Shown here: positions 22,028 through 34,927 of the stretch, piece after piece
Layout: every line of letters begins with the position of its first letter
Position numbering within the stretch: position 1 is the first letter of the stretch
Source of the DNA: Babylonia areolata
Lineage: Eukaryota; Mollusca; Gastropoda; Neogastropoda; Buccinidae
NCBI RefSeq assembly: GCF_041734735.1
Contig: NC_134879.1
Span: forward strand, 1,850,320 to 1,914,319
Direction of reading: 5' to 3'
Length of the DNA stretch: 64,000 nt
The notes under the pieces: generated by a model
Database searches by the model: none
Told to the model about the DNA's origin: nothing
What the model saw: only the letters and a program-made list of their open reading frames with translations
Translations under genes and position numbers: made by a program

Positions 22028-24000
22028 CAAGGAAACTCATAAAGACCAATTTTCTGTCACTCGTGCATAGATGTAACAATGATAGAGAACGAAAGTGTAG
22101 AACTAGTGGGTTTTTTTTTTTCCTTCTTTTTCTCCTGTTTGTTGTTTATTAGAATTCAGGTGTTGTCCTGATTGGTAGCTGTCTAGATAATTTTAGGGTG
22201 GAAGTTTTTATACTTCTTCTCCTTCGTCAGTTTTATACAAAGCAGCAGGTAACATGAAATGCTGGGCATTTTCCTCTGCTTACATTTTCCATCGCTTTGC
22301 TTGGCAATTGTTGCAAAACAGTAAGCATCACTTGACAATGCTGAATACTTGGGTCACCCTTTGAAAAGCAGGAGCAGTGTTATTGTTAGGACTGATTCAT
22401 GTCGAAAGAAAGGTTTGTTTGTAATCCAGCGTGTCGCAGGGAGATGGTGTGATGATAAGATGGTATGTAAGAAAATATCACCTGCTTTCCAGATCATTCA
22501 TTTTTCTTGTTTCACATAAGTTTCTCTTCTCTTCCCGACGTTGTCCATTAACTCACTCAGTATGGCCAGTCCTCTCTTCTCCTCTACACAGACCCCTCGG
22601 ATGTCCAGTGGGTGTCTGAATGAATTGTGGTATTCTTTGTCAACATTCACCTCTTCAGTATAAGAGCCTTCCGCTTGCAATATTTTGATGATGGTAATTG
22701 GGGTGAAACGCTGTTAACGTCGTCTCTTTCGCCGTTCGTATGGAGAGAGTTAATCATTATGGTGTGATTGAAAGAGTAGCCTGTGTCATTAGTAGTGTAA
22801 ATTCCATTTTCTGTGGTCTTTCGTGATGCAGATGGTTGTGAACATGAAGAATGAGGTGATGCATATCGGGTGAAAGCCTTGAGAATCGTTCACATTCGTT
22901 TGAGCTCTTTAAGCAATATGTATGAATGTTACCGTATTTATTGCTCTGGACAGGACGGCGACCTTGTCAAAGACGAGATGTGCTTTGTTTTACCACAAGG
23001 TGTGACCATCCGTGTTGGGTCTATGCATTGGTCAGCCGTTTGCTGCCCTGTGTGTTTTTAAGCAGATGTGGTGTGTTGTGTATGCAAAAAATCCCCACCT
23101 CTTTGTCGCCTCCTTGAAACTAAAACTGTTTGCTGCTGTCATCTTTCCAACTGTGCATGTCCATCACCTTGCAAGTAACGGATTCACTTTCCTGGCTGCT
23201 TTGTACTCGAGTTAATTTATTTATGTTTATTTGTATCTGTGTGGCTTTTTTGGTTGGTTGGTTTGTTTGTTTCTTATAATGTAATTAATGATTTATGAAT
23301 GTAGATGCTAACACAGGTATAATACACCCTTTCTAATAGTGTAATTAATGATTTATGAATGTAGATGTTAACACAAAGATACGAAAGAAAATACACTCTG
23401 AACAGATGCTTTGTTTTCAAAGTGTGAAATTTACCTCAGACTGTAAAGGTTTGTGCAGAAATACACTGAATGGCAGGTGTTTTATTGTGTAATTTACCTT
23501 GAACGGTAAAGGTTATCACAATCACAATCAATGACGATGATAAATGTATCGTTTTCCCAAATAATGTGACTAAGAACGTACATATTACCAACAAACTAAT
23601 CATCACATAAGATTTTGTAGTCAGCGGTAACAGTGTATAAATTGGATAGATTGTTTGGTGGTATTGTTTTGTTGAGTGGTATGCATCACTCTTTTTCTTG
23701 CCTCATCTAAGCATGGATCTGACTGAAGGTTTTGGTGAACCTCATCTGAGGGTGTTCACTGCACAGAAATTGAACAGTTCGGCACATGTATCAGCAACAT
23801 ATGTACATTCACACTGATATGATCAATCGAACGAGCAATCTTGTAGAGAAGTTGGAGGATAAAATGATATATTCAAGATACCAAATATTCATTTCAGAAA
23901 TTTGGGTTACAAGAATGTTACAGATGCAGGGAGGGAGGGGTGGGTGGTGGTTTTCAGAATTGTGCAGTTGGTATATTAGTGTGTTGTATACTTGTTATTA
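22028..24000. other. Intergenic, no gene seen
   Basis: Contains MITE D copy 2 and a 61-bp tandem pair at 23279-23390 ('gtaattaatgatttatgaat'). Otherwise unique AT-rich DNA without a convincing frame. Confidence 0.5.
22548..22753 (+). mobile_element. MITE D copy 2 (internally deleted)
   Basis: TTAA at both ends; about 26 bp missing after 'gtgtctgaatga' compared with other copies. Confidence 0.85.
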
Positions 24001-24372
24001 AGGCCCAACACTCGGCTTATATCACAGATTGACATAAGTTTACATTTGGGCCAACAGCAAAGTGAGAGCTGTATTATCAGTGGTTTCTCCAGTCAATGGG
24101 AAACCATTTACAGCTTAGTCTTTTTGTGAAGGACTATGACTCTCAAACTAGGAGGCAAAATTGCGCTGGCTCTCAGTGCTGCAGCCTTGTGGGCTAGTTG
24201 GCCTTTGGGAACCATCCCAACGCCGACTGTCCTGAAACCCTCTTGGCCAAGAGAGTGGGGATGTAACTTGGGCAAGACACTCTCCACTATAATCAAATTC
24301 TAGCCCAAATAGTCGGAACAGCAGTTGCCTCCTCTGCTGTTCTGATGGTCATAGTCGGACACGACTATCATA
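24001..24372 (-). mobile_element. Family I copy 1
   Basis: About 370 bp matching 44186-44542 in opposite orientation ('tgaccatcagaacagcagag', 'agagtgtcttgcccaagtta', 'ttctccagtcaatgggaaac'). SINE-sized, non-coding, class unknown. Confidence 0.75.
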
Positions 24373-24718
24373 TATATACTTGTATGGTCTGCATGCTCTC
24401 CCCTTAACCTTTCTAAGCTTTTTTTTTTTTTTTTTTTTGTCTGCTGTATTCCAAGAGATTTGTCCCTCTTCCTCCCCTACCACATGTTAAAGATTAGCTG
24501 CATTGCAAAGCTCACTCTTGTGAAACCTGGTCAGAAGCAGAAATATTCAGTCCAGACAAGAGGCACAGATACTATCGAGCAGCCCTCACACTAGTCAGTT
24601 GTGTGCAGTTGCTTGTGACAAACTAGTTTTTGGTTTTCTAGTCTGTAGAGTGAGATTGTGAATGGAATGCCATCAGAACGGAATGACAAGTATGTTGCAG
24701 CTTTGATAGCTGAGGAGA

Positions 24719-24950
24719 TTAACTCACTCAGTACGGCCAGTCCTCTCTTCTCCTCTACACAGACCCCTCGGATGTCCAGTGGGTGTCTGAATGACCCAAC
24801 CTTTAGCTTCCGTCGTCAGAACTGTGGTATTCTTTGTCAACATTCACCTCTTCAGTATAAGAGCGTTCCGCTTGCAATATTTTGATGATGGTAATTGGGA
24901 TGAAACGCTGTTAACGTCGTCTCTTTCGCCGTTCGTATGGAGAGAGTTAA
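24719..24950 (+). mobile_element. MITE D copy 3
   Basis: Full-length with TTAA on both sides. Confidence 0.87.
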
Positions 24951-26587
24951 CTGGTGTTTGCAGTCTGTCATCCATCACAGCTTTTTGGATGGTGTTAGTT
25001 GAAACAGAATGGCACAGTATAGTCTACTGCAGTGCAGTGCAGTACAGTACAGGGCAGTACAGCATAGTTCAGTAGGAATTTATTGTCAGATGAACAAATG
25101 ATGTGCTACTGACAGACGTGACTTCGAAAAATTATGTATTGACATTGAAAAATGATGTATTATCAAAGTAGACTCGATAGATAATGTATTAATACATTAT
25201 ACTAGTTAGCTATGTAAACAGACTTTCGGGAAATATTACCTGAATGTTATTTCAGTCATGAAATTATTGTTATCATTATGTACCTAGACATTATTACAAT
25301 CATGACAGTAGTAGTAGTAGTAGTAGTTGTAGTATCATCATCATTATTATGTACCTTGACATTGGTACAGTCATAATTTGATTATTATTATACCAACTGT
25401 TTAATAGACATTGTATGCCGGAAAAAAAAATATTGCTGTAAGTGAAACTGATATACAGGTGAGATATATAAACAATACACAATGGCTTTATTATCGGAAA
25501 TACAAAGAGACACGATCAAAGCTACGTCTTGCCTTGTACACATGATCATTTCACATTGCGCATTGATATGTCAAGTTAATGAAGATGTACATAGATAAAA
25601 CAGCGGTGTTAAGTTTTACAAATTGGTCACTTTTTTAACTAGATCAATGGAGACCAAAAAAAAAAAAAGGAAAAAAAATTGGAAAGAAAGAAAAGTCTGA
25701 TGAATTTTGGCATGTGAGGAGACCAGTCCTGTGGAGTCAAGTATGCACAATCCAGCTCATGCATGAGCAGATGCATTTGAATATGTTCATTATTTCCACA
25801 GAAGTCACGTTGTGACAGGAAACAAATGATGAGCGCCTTTCAGCAGCCGTGTCAGCTCTACCCAGGTAGGCGGCATGTTGTGGAATTGATAATTATTATA
25901 GTGGAATTGACTCCATGTTTGTAAAGCACAGAGTTTGGTTTCTTACCAAAGACAGGCACTGTATAAGTATCAAATATAATAATCATGATAATGAAAACAA
26001 CAGTTGTCACCAGACTGTGTAAGCTTTTTGTGACGACCAGATCATAGAACCGTGGTTGTTCCGCAGGTATTGTCGTTTGTTTTTGAAAGTGTGTACAAGT
26101 TAGTCTTTTTTATATTTTGTGGAAGGACAGGATTTTTCATATCCATGAAAATGTTGTTGTTTTTTCCCATAAGAAAGTGGCTTCAATAAACGAATCTTTT
26201 TTTTTTCTTTTTTCTTTTTTTTCATGTATCCTGTTCATAACTAACTTCATTCAAAGAACTCACTTTCTGCAGTTATATGTAGAAATATGCAAGGTTGTTG
26301 ATTTGATTTTCCAGCTTTTTCCATCCAGTTGATCTGTATCAGATCACGAATACTACAATGTGCGATCCGTATCTAGTAATTAACTTTATGAATAAACCGT
26401 TTGCTAACTAGCTCTGTAGCTCAGCAGGATCAGGGGGGAAAAAAGTATACCTTCGTACAGTCTTATTGGTGGCATGCGTATTTCTCTAATGATCCCTCTA
26501 CAGGTTCAGCCCCACCAGTTGTTTGCATTTTCTAAACATGAACATGTGGGTTGATGTATGGCCTGTGTTAAGATCGTTTGTGTGGGG
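24951..26587. other. Intergenic with an old L2-tailed fragment
   Basis: CAGTA repeats near 25030-25070. 25822-25990 resembles the L2-like tail of SINE-A' ('gatgagcgcc', 'ctctacccaggtaggcggc', 'tttgtaaagc'). AATAAA at about 26391 is one possible far polyadenylation signal for CNST. No coding sequence seen. Confidence 0.4.
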
Positions 26588-26790
26588 GGAAAAAAAAGGA
26601 AATTTTCTATCTAAAATTACGTTTAAATAACATACTTACCGTGACCCAGCTAGTGCAGACTCCGGCAGGGGTCTGACATTCCTGTCCTGTGCAAACAACT
26701 ATCCGCCTATGCGGAGAAAATGAAAGTAACTACGGCCGATAACCTCCCGGAAGTAGGTAACCTCCCCTTTGTCCCGCTGGCTGTGGAAAG
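26588..26790 (-). mobile_element. Family C copy 3
   Basis: 'ggaaattttctatctaaaat' with ACATACTTACCGTGACCC to 'cccctttgtcccgctggct'. Intergenic. Confidence 0.8.
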
Positions 26791-26900
26791 AAACAGCGTT
26801 GGACTCTTTTCCTAGAAAAGTGGTTGTGGTTTTATAACCCCCCCTGCCCCATCCCGTCCGTCACTCCACAGAATCCGTAGTCGTGATCACAGTGATGGTT

Positions 26901-27302
26901 TTGTATTTGTATTTGTATTCCTTTTTATCACAACAGATTTCTCTGTGTGAAATTTGGGCTGCTCTCCCCAGGGAGAGCGCGTCGCTACACTGCAGCACCA
27001 CCCATTTTTTTGTATTTTTTCCTGCATGCAGTTTTATTTGTTTTTCCTGTCGAAGTGGATTTTTCGACAGAATTTTGCCAGGAACAACCCTTTTGTTGCC
27101 ATGGGTTCTTTAACGTGTGCTAAGTGCATGCTGCACACGGGACCTCGGTTTATCGTCTCATCCGAATGACTAGCGTCCAGACCACCACTCAAGGTCTAAT
27201 GGAGGGGGAGAAAATATCGGCAGCTGAGCCGTGATTCAAACCAGCGCCCTCAGATTCTCTCGCTTCCTCGGCGGACGTGTTACCTCTAGGCCATCACTCC
27301 AC
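26901..27302 (-). mobile_element. SINE-B copy 3, near full length
   Basis: Complete order tail, core and tRNA head, with little decay. Confidence 0.9.
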
Positions 27303-27450
27303 CGGTTCTTTCGGAAGAATGAGTATGAGAAGCACTGTTGTTGGTGGTGACTTTGGGATGGAAGATAAGTGCGATGGTTGTATCAGCTTTGTGCTTTTCG
27401 AGCACAAGCCCCATGATGGCTGACAAGTCCGTCTAGGATCATTAACACTC

Positions 27451-27813
27451 CTCCTTCTTCTTCTGCGTTCACTCGTATGCACACGAGTGGGCTTTTACGT
27501 GTATGACCGTTTTTACCCCGCCATGTAGGCAGCCATACTCCGTTTTCGGGGGTGTGCATGCTGGGTATGTTCTTGTTTCCATAACCCACCGAACGCTGAC
27601 ATGGATTACAGGATCTTTAACATGCGTATTTGATCTTTCTGCTTGCATATACACACGAAGGGGGTTCAGGCACTAGCAGGTCTGCACATATGTTGACCTG
27701 GGAGATCGTAAAAATCTCCACCCTTTACCCACCAGGCGCCGTCACCGTGATTCGAACCTGGGACCCTCAGATTGACAGTCCAACGCTTTAACCACTCGGC
27801 TATTGCGCCCGTC
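27451..27813 (-). mobile_element. SINE-A copy 4
   Basis: ATTAACACTC at 27441-27450 and 27814-27823 is the target duplication. Short (TTC) tail, well-kept A and B boxes. Confidence 0.93.
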
Positions 27814-28113
27814 ATTAACACTCGTTCAAATATACATCCAATCCCATGCACACACGCATGCATGTATGCTCGGGCTTACCCATGAAGATGCGAGATCACA
27901 TTCACAAGCATTATGCATCTGGCATGTGTATTAAAAAATAAATAGAACGGTTTTTTTTTTAGATGAAAGAAACATGATAGGAATCGAAAATGAAATATGA
28001 AAGTCAAAACAAAACAGAAAAGAAAAAAGGAAAAAGTCTCTGGTAATAAAAGTGTCATAGTCAGGTAATAAAACTGTAAAGTTTTGGGGGGGGGTTAATT
28101 ACAGAATGAATGT

Positions 28114-28157
<44 letters not shown>

Positions 28158-28482
28158 GCACCATTGACTCAGATTAATCGGTTTGAAAAGAACAAGAAGA
28201 GTGCCTGCCAGTTTTTGTTTTTGTAGGGGTTTATTTTTATATTTATTTTTGTGTACATCATGTGAATGCAATGCCTCTTTCTTGTATTCTGTTTGTACTC
28301 TGCTTGACAGTGTGCAGAAGCCAGATTATGTGGTATGTTGTGATAACAAATTGTGATAACAGCTTGGATTTTTTTTTTTAAATAATTTGTTATGTAATAA
28401 ATAATGTTATAATAAGCATGAAGTATATTTCATATGTGTGACAGTTGTTACTTTCTTGTGAAAAAATCTTTCCTTATATATA

Positions 28483-28513
<31 letters not shown>

Positions 28514-28858
28514 GAATGTGAGGAAGAGTAAGTTGGAAAATCAAAACAATGAATGCAATACATGTTTTGAGACTGATAATATTTCTTAAATTCCTGTAAA
28601 CGTTCATCAATATTTCTATGTCTTAAATTCCTGTAGTGTAAAAGCTCATCTATGATTCTATGTTACAACTTACCTATAATAGGCAAATCATCCCTTTTTT
28701 TTTCTCTCTCTTTTTTTTTTTTTAAATTCATTTGTAATTTCAAACGCTTACTTCTCAAGTGTGTCCAAAGTTTGCAATCAAAATGTTTCTGAATGCTTTT
28801 TAACTCACATTTATAACCCTTGTCAAATGGACAGATACAAGGAAATATAGGAGGCTTT
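27814..28858. other. Intergenic, poly-T rich
   Basis: Poly-T runs at 28108-28154 and 28485-28513; no gene or recognised repeat. Confidence 0.45.
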
Positions 28859-29245
28859 CTTCTTCTTCTTCTTCTGCGTTTTTGGGCTGCAACTCCCACG
28901 TTCACTCGTATGCACACGAGTGGGATTTTACGTGTATGACCGTTTTTACCCCACCACGTACGCAGCCATACTCCGTTTTCGGGGGTGTGCATGCTGGGTA
29001 TGTTCTGGTTTCCATAACCCACCGAACGCTGACATGGATTACAGGATCTTTAACGTGCGTATTTGATCTTCTGCTTGCATATACACATGAAGGGGGTTCA
29101 GGCACTAGCAGGTCTGCACATATGTTAACCTGGGAGATCGTAAAAATCTCCACCCTTCACCCACCAGGCGCCGTCACCGTGATTCGAACCCGGGACCCTC
29201 AGATTGACAGTCCAACGCTTTAACCACTCGGCTATTGCGCCCGCC
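28859..29245 (-). mobile_element. SINE-A copy 5
   Basis: Target duplication TAGGAGGCTTT at both ends. Full length with TTC tail and tRNA-like head. Confidence 0.93.
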
Positions 29246-30615
29246 TAGGAGGCTTTCAAATCACCATTAAACATTAATTCAGATTTTACGAACAAAACAA
29301 AACAAAAATACACCAACGGTACTTGCAATGTTTTTGTCAGGTTCATGTCATCTGCGTTTTGTGTCAGACAGACAGGAAAGTAAGTTTAAAGTTTAGACAG
29401 GTGACTTTTTGGTTTGTTTTTCTTTTCCGGGTAGTGGTGGTGGGGATTTCTGTTTTCCTCTTGTCCTGTGGGACTGACTTGTGATCTTAAACTTCATTAT
29501 CATTGCAATATGTATGTATGTCCGGTTGAATATCATTAACACGTCCTTGAAATTCTGCTCAATAATGTAAAGCAAAGGTCCTGCAGAATCTGAATTGACT
29601 TTTCTTCTTTCCTTTTTGTTGTTTTTATCTGTATGTAAAGTTAAAACTTAAATGCTGTGATTTGAAAAAAAACTTTTGTTAAAGAAAAAAATGTGTGCTG
29701 TGTGTCGTTTCATCGTGTAACGTAAGCTGCATTTTAATCAACAGTCATTAGAAGTAGCGTGCATTGTCGGTCTTCGTCATCTGCATCTATTCCATGTATT
29801 ATCCTTACCACTGGACCAATTCTTTTGTATTATTATTACTGATAATCAACAAGTATTATTATTATTCTAAAGGTAAATGAGATTTTTACTACATGTCCAT
29901 TAGAGGACATGAAAGGCGAGATCTGTCCAGTTTGAAATCTCTTCCCCATCTTGGTGTTTGTTCAGGTGTATTTTCCTGGGAACAATCGTCTTTAAACTTG
30001 TGTTAAAATGAAAAATAACTCTCATCCCAATTGACAAAGTGATTCTTTTGGTAAATAAAGATGTCCTGAGAAGGTTATAAGAGTAAGGTTTATTTTGTTG
30101 TTGTTTTTGGGGGAGGCTAAATTTGATAACCAGGGAAAAGGTACCTTTAGCAGTTCAGTCTAAGAATGTTTGGGGAGATGTCTTTGGAGATGAGATGAAT
30201 AAACCCAATATTGTAAATGGAATTCTAACTCTTTAGACTGAGTCAGATAAAAGCTGATTTCTGAGTATCAGCCTTGTAACAAATTTTGATATGATTTCAA
30301 ACACAGCATTGCCCCAATTTGATCATGGTTAACTCACATTTTTTTCACTGCCAGCCAAGTCACAAATTTGACAGCGCAGAAGGGCCACTTCTTCTTCCAC
30401 TGGAGGTCAAACATCAATTTCTGGATGAATGTGACATGTTGCCAGGAGGTTGCAAAAGTTGCAGGGGAAAAAAACCCAGTGTTGTGTGGAATCTGGGGTT
30501 CAGTGTGAGAGAATGGAGGAAAGGGTGGGGTGGGTTAGGGTGGGGGAAGAAACAGGGGAGAGGATCATGATTTCAGCAGGAGGGATAGTGGGGGTAGAGG
30601 GGAGGGGAGAATATT
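29246..30615. other. Intergenic, no gene seen
   Basis: Mostly AT-rich unique DNA. AATAAA at about 30055 and G-rich sequence at 30505-30615. No convincing frame. Confidence 0.45.
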
Positions 30616-30910
30616 GAGGGATTACCCCTTCGCACAGGACACTGCGGCCTCCGAGCACACCTGAAGAGGATTGGAGTGGCAGCCACATCCCTATGTGATT
30701 GCGGCCAGGCTGACCAGACCCCATCCCATATTCTCCAAGACTGCCCCCTGTATGAGAAGATGCGGCAGCAGTCCTGGCCTGGGGGTGCTGACCTCAACAC
30801 CAAGCTCTGGGGGACGGTAGCCGATCTTCACCGGACGTCCGAGTTTGTGGCATCCCTCGGACTTCGACCCTGACTGCGTAGCTGTCGAACGCAAAAGAAA
30901 GAAAGAAAGA
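30616..30910 (+). mobile_element. I-type LINE 3' end
   Basis: Frame to 30873 reads LRTGHCGLRAHLKRIG, CDCGQADQTPSHILQDCP, LWGTVADL: the C-terminal zinc knuckle of RNase H-bearing LINEs. 5'-truncated; ends in (AAAG)n at 30892-30912. Confidence 0.82.
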
Positions 30911-31505
30911 AAGAGGGATTACTGATGATGGTACAAAAACAGGTAGCGCTGGAACAGTCCACAGATGCGGCCATCACCACATCTCCACATTCTGGTGCAG
31001 TGCATTCCACTCTGGGATGGTTCTTGGAAAGGAGATTTGTCCATGCGTTTTTGTTGTGGTTTTTTTCTTTTTTCATTCTTCTTCTTCAGGGTAGAATGTT
31101 TAGGTGCAGGGGTGGTTCTTTCTGCAGATCAGTCAATTTCCTGATAGTACTGGCAGGTAGGCACGCTCCTTGGATACAAGATTATGGTATGGAATTCTGT
31201 TTGGTCACATCTGTGAGAACCCCCCTTAAGCAACATCTCTGGGTTTTGAAATTCTGCTGACAAAAAAGTCTGGGACTGAGATCCAGGGGACGAGTCAGGG
31301 TTGCTGGCCACAATGGGTAATGTGGCAAGTCAGGGAATTTTGGCTTTCCTTTCCACAGGGTTTAGTTCTTCTTTGCTGGTAGGGTTTTCATGGGTCAGTT
31401 TATGTGATCATGGCAGCTTCTGTTTTCTTACCAAATGTGTGATCATTGTCTGAAATAAAGTGTTTAGTTTCACAGCCTGCTTACGTCTTGTAATTTATTT
31501 CAAGC
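30911..31505. other. Intergenic, no gene seen
   Basis: No recognised repeat. AATAAA at about 31455 within 'ctgaaataaagtgtttag' is a plausible polyadenylation signal on the plus strand. Confidence 0.35.
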
Positions 31506-32028
31506 ACTCTTGTGTCTGTGTTTGTCAACACAGCTCCCTTCTCTGTCAAGCTCGTTGAAGTTTGTATGGCGGTGTCTGTTGTGTGCTTCTTCTTCTTCTG
31601 CGTTCACTCGTGTGCACACGAGTGGGCTTTTACGTGTATGACCGTTTTTACCCCGCCATGTAGGCAGCCATACTCCGTTTTCGGGGGTGTGCATGCTGGG
31701 TATGTTCTGGTTTCCATAACCCACCCAACGCTGACATGGATTACAGGATCTTTAACGTGCGCATTTGATCTTCTGCTTGCACATACACACGAAGGGGGTT
31801 CAGGCACTAAGCAGGTCTGCACATATGTTAACCTGGGAGATCGTAAAAATCTCCACCCTTTATCCACCAGGCGCCGTCACCATGATTCGAACCGGGGACC
31901 CTCAGATTGACAGTCCAACACTTTAACCACTCGGCTGTTGCGCCCGTCTCTTGTGTCTGTGTTTGTCAACACATCTCCCTTCTCTGTCAAGCTCGTTGAA
32001 GTTTGTATGGCGGTGTCGGTTGTGTGCT
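31506..32028 (-). mobile_element. SINE-A copy 6 between 82-bp direct repeats
   Basis: SINE at 31588-31946. The flanks 31506-31587 and 31947-32028 are 82-bp direct repeats with about three differences, much longer than the 7-12 bp duplications at other copies. Confidence 0.88.
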
Positions 32029-32269
32029 CATTAGTTATGTTTTCCTTTTGTTCACAGTTGTCTCACTTCTTTTATTTATTTCTTTCTTCTTCTTCTTCTT
32101 CTTATTATTATTATTATTACTGTTATTATTACTACTTTTTTTATATTATAATTATTATTCATTTATTTATTTTCATCACGTTTTTTGCGCCTTATACATA
32201 TTATTAGTAGTGGTAGTAGTTATTTTTTTATGTATTTATTATTTATTCACCCTTTTTTTTCTTTTTTTT

Positions 32270-32398
32270 TCTCAAGGCCTGACTAAGCGCGTTGGGTTGC
32301 GCTGCTGGTCAGGCATCTGCTTGGCAGATGTGGTGTAGCGTATATGGATTTGTCTGAATGCAGTGACGCCTCCTTGAGCTACTGAAACTGAAACTGTC
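32270..32398 (+). mobile_element. Family G copy 1
   Basis: 'caaggcctgactaagcgcgt' to 'ctccttgagctactgaaact'; also at 37322 and 46705. TTC/ATT-rich sequence at 32090-32270 precedes it and may belong to it. SINE-sized, class unknown. Confidence 0.7.
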
Positions 32399-33004
32399 AA
32401 GCTGTCTCCCACGTTTGATGGCTAGTTGTCTCCTTATTTCTTTCAAGCTCTCTGGGTGTGTGGTTCAGTCAACAGATTTCAAACTCTCTTCCACCCTGAC
32501 ACATTCTTTTATAGACTTGGTGAAACTCCACAAAACACGGAAAGGTTTAGCAAAATCGGTAATTATGTTCTTCAGACATATTTTTGCCATGTATAGAATA
32601 TAACTCTCATTAAAGGATGATATTGTAAAAATCTAAAGAATAACACTGCTGATTGTTTTAATTAAGATGTTGTACAAACAAAATGGGTTGAAAACTATAA
32701 TCCAGTGACATAAGGAAAATGAAATAATTTTGCACTGTGATATACTCTAATATTGTTCAACCACGTCAAAGTGAAATAGATGTCTTTTTCGTTTTTTAAA
32801 CTCAAATGAAATACAAAAATTCCTTCCTTTTTATTCTAAAATTTTGTACATCATAATACCTTTCCCACTGATAGAAAAGTTTTCAAAACCAATCATAATT
32901 TACAATAAATGTTTTAAGTCAAATTTAAACACACATAAAAGGGGACAGAAATACGTAATCGGTAACACGGAAAACTAAGACAGATCCTTTGTATTGTTGA
33001 CAAC
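32399..33004. other. Intergenic, no gene seen
   Basis: AT-rich unique DNA. Confidence 0.45.
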
Positions 33005-33234
33005 TTAACTCACTCAGTACGGCCAGTCCTCTCTTCTCCTCTACACAGACCCCTCGGATGTCCAGTGGGTGTCTGAATGACCCAACCTTTAGCTTCCGTC
33101 GTCAGAATTGTGGTATTCTTTGTCAACATTCACGTCTTCAGTCTAAGAGCCTTCCGCTTGCAATATTTTGATGATGGTAATTGGGGTGAAACGCTGTTAA
33201 CGTCGTCTCTTTCGCCGTTCGTATGGAAAGAGTT
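33005..33234 (+). mobile_element. MITE D copy 4
   Basis: Left TTAA kept; the right end reads AGAGTTGA, so its TTAA has mutated. Confidence 0.83.
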
Positions 33235-33348
33235 GAGAAGCATGCTGCTCTCCCAGAAAAAGAAGGGAGGTGGAGGGGGGGGGGGGGGGAGCACTCATGA
33301 ACTCTGAACAGGTTTTTTTTTGTCACCCCAATGGAGAGATGACATCCA

Positions 33349-34090
33349 GAATAAAATAATAATAATAATAATGGATACTTATATAGCACACTATCCAGAA
33401 ATCTGCTCTAGGTGCTTTACAAAAACGCTTTTGTTAACATAAAACATTACATCTATGTTACATACACACACCTAAATGTGACTACACACACACACACACA
33501 CACACACTGCATACATACATTTTAACATACATGTATATCTAACAGCTACCCTAACACATACGCACACATAGGCACAAACTTACATAAACACATGCACACA
33601 CAATACACATTCATATTCATGCATGTAGTTATGTACACATACATATGTATACACACACAGTCAAGCACAAATCAACAATCATCAATGCTGGTTTGTAAAT
33701 GCTGCCAACAAGGAGTATAATAACGGAAAGAAAAAAATATGAACATGGTGCATGTTATATGTGTGAGCACACACTCAACAATATGCACACTGCATCATTC
33801 ATTACATCCAACCTACTAAAAAATAAAAATGAAAATAAAAAGAATGGCTCAAACATCTATCACAGAAAAAAGAAACATTAACAAAAAAACAAAAAAACAT
33901 TTCCCCTCATGTCAGTAAAAGTTTTTATCTTTAACATGTACACTCTGTTCACAATGCTAGTACAAAAATCCAACAATGCAAAAAATAACAAAATATCCAT
34001 TACAGAGAAAAAGATTTTGCTTGGGTGACTCAGAAAGAACATTTATGTTTTTAAACATTCGCCTCATAAAGTTATCAAAATAACTCTATT
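33349..34090. repeat. L2-like 3' tail motif followed by CA-rich sequence
   Basis: (ATA)n then 'ggatacttatatagcacact' and 'gctttacaaa', the 3' signature of L2-type LINEs, antisense. (CA)n and short CA-rich words follow to about 33680; the rest is A-rich. Confidence 0.45.
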
Positions 34091-34258
34091 CACATTGCAC
34101 GTACAAATATCAACACACTGCACAAAAACAAGACATAAATATTCATCACAGAGAAAAAGGTTGGCTGGGCAGTTCAGGAATTTCCTGAGTGGTGCTGGAA
34201 GTCATGCCTCTGGAACAACTTACGATGAGGCAGCCAAACAAAAAACCAAAACCAAAAA

Positions 34259-34792
34259 AACAAGCGAGGCAAGGCCTTCAAGACTCACTTGTGATACACT
34301 TTTTTTTTTTAATCCAAGCTTTTTATGTATTGAGTATAATTTCAAAATGTAATGTTTAAGATGAGAAAGATCAGTTTAAAGCAAATTAAGTCCCCTAGCA
34401 TTAATTACAGTGTAATTTCCCTTTTTTTTTTACCATCTGCACCAAAACGTTTGCAAAATAAATAAAACTTCCATGCTTAGCAAAAGAAGTTCCTGTTTGA
34501 ACAAAAAATGATCATAATGACTGCTCTTGTTGTTGGGTCAGAATATCAGATCAAAGTGCCAAGTTTAGAGAATACAAAAAATATAAATATAACAGTAAAT
34601 GCAGTTTGCATATCATTAGGCTTCATTTTTTTTTTTTTTTTTTTTTTTTGGGGGGGGGTGCCCATCCCAGAGGTGCAATATTGTTTTAAACAGGATGACT
34701 GGAAAGAACTGAATTTTTCCTATTTTTATGCCTAATTTGGTGTCAACTGACAAAGTATTTGCAGAGAAAATGTCAATGTCAAAGTTTACCAC

Positions 34793-34830
<38 letters not shown>

Positions 34831-34882
34831 CCAAACACCGGGTTAAAACATAGACTCACTTTGTTTACACAAGTGAGTCAGA
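34259..34882 (+). mobile_element. Family F copy 3
   Basis: Best-kept copy: 'caagactcacttgtgat' at the start, (CA)n at 34795-34829 and 'tttacacaagtgagtca' at the end. It ends 46 bp from the oxygenase stop codon, so it lies in its 3' UTR or flank. Confidence 0.8.
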
Positions 34883-34927
34883 AGGGTGCTTGGCTGCCTC
34901 TGAAGGCTGTCGGACAGTACACCACAG

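Noticed and set aside
26630-26650. U1 snRNA-like start ACATACTTACC
   Set aside because: Only about 10 nt match; the rest of family C does not resemble U1. It reads as a 5' splice site on the other strand.
28882-29223. Repeated 83-113 aa frames (MEIFTISQVNICADL..., FTCMTVFTPP...)
   Set aside because: They recur at every SINE-A copy and are not genes.
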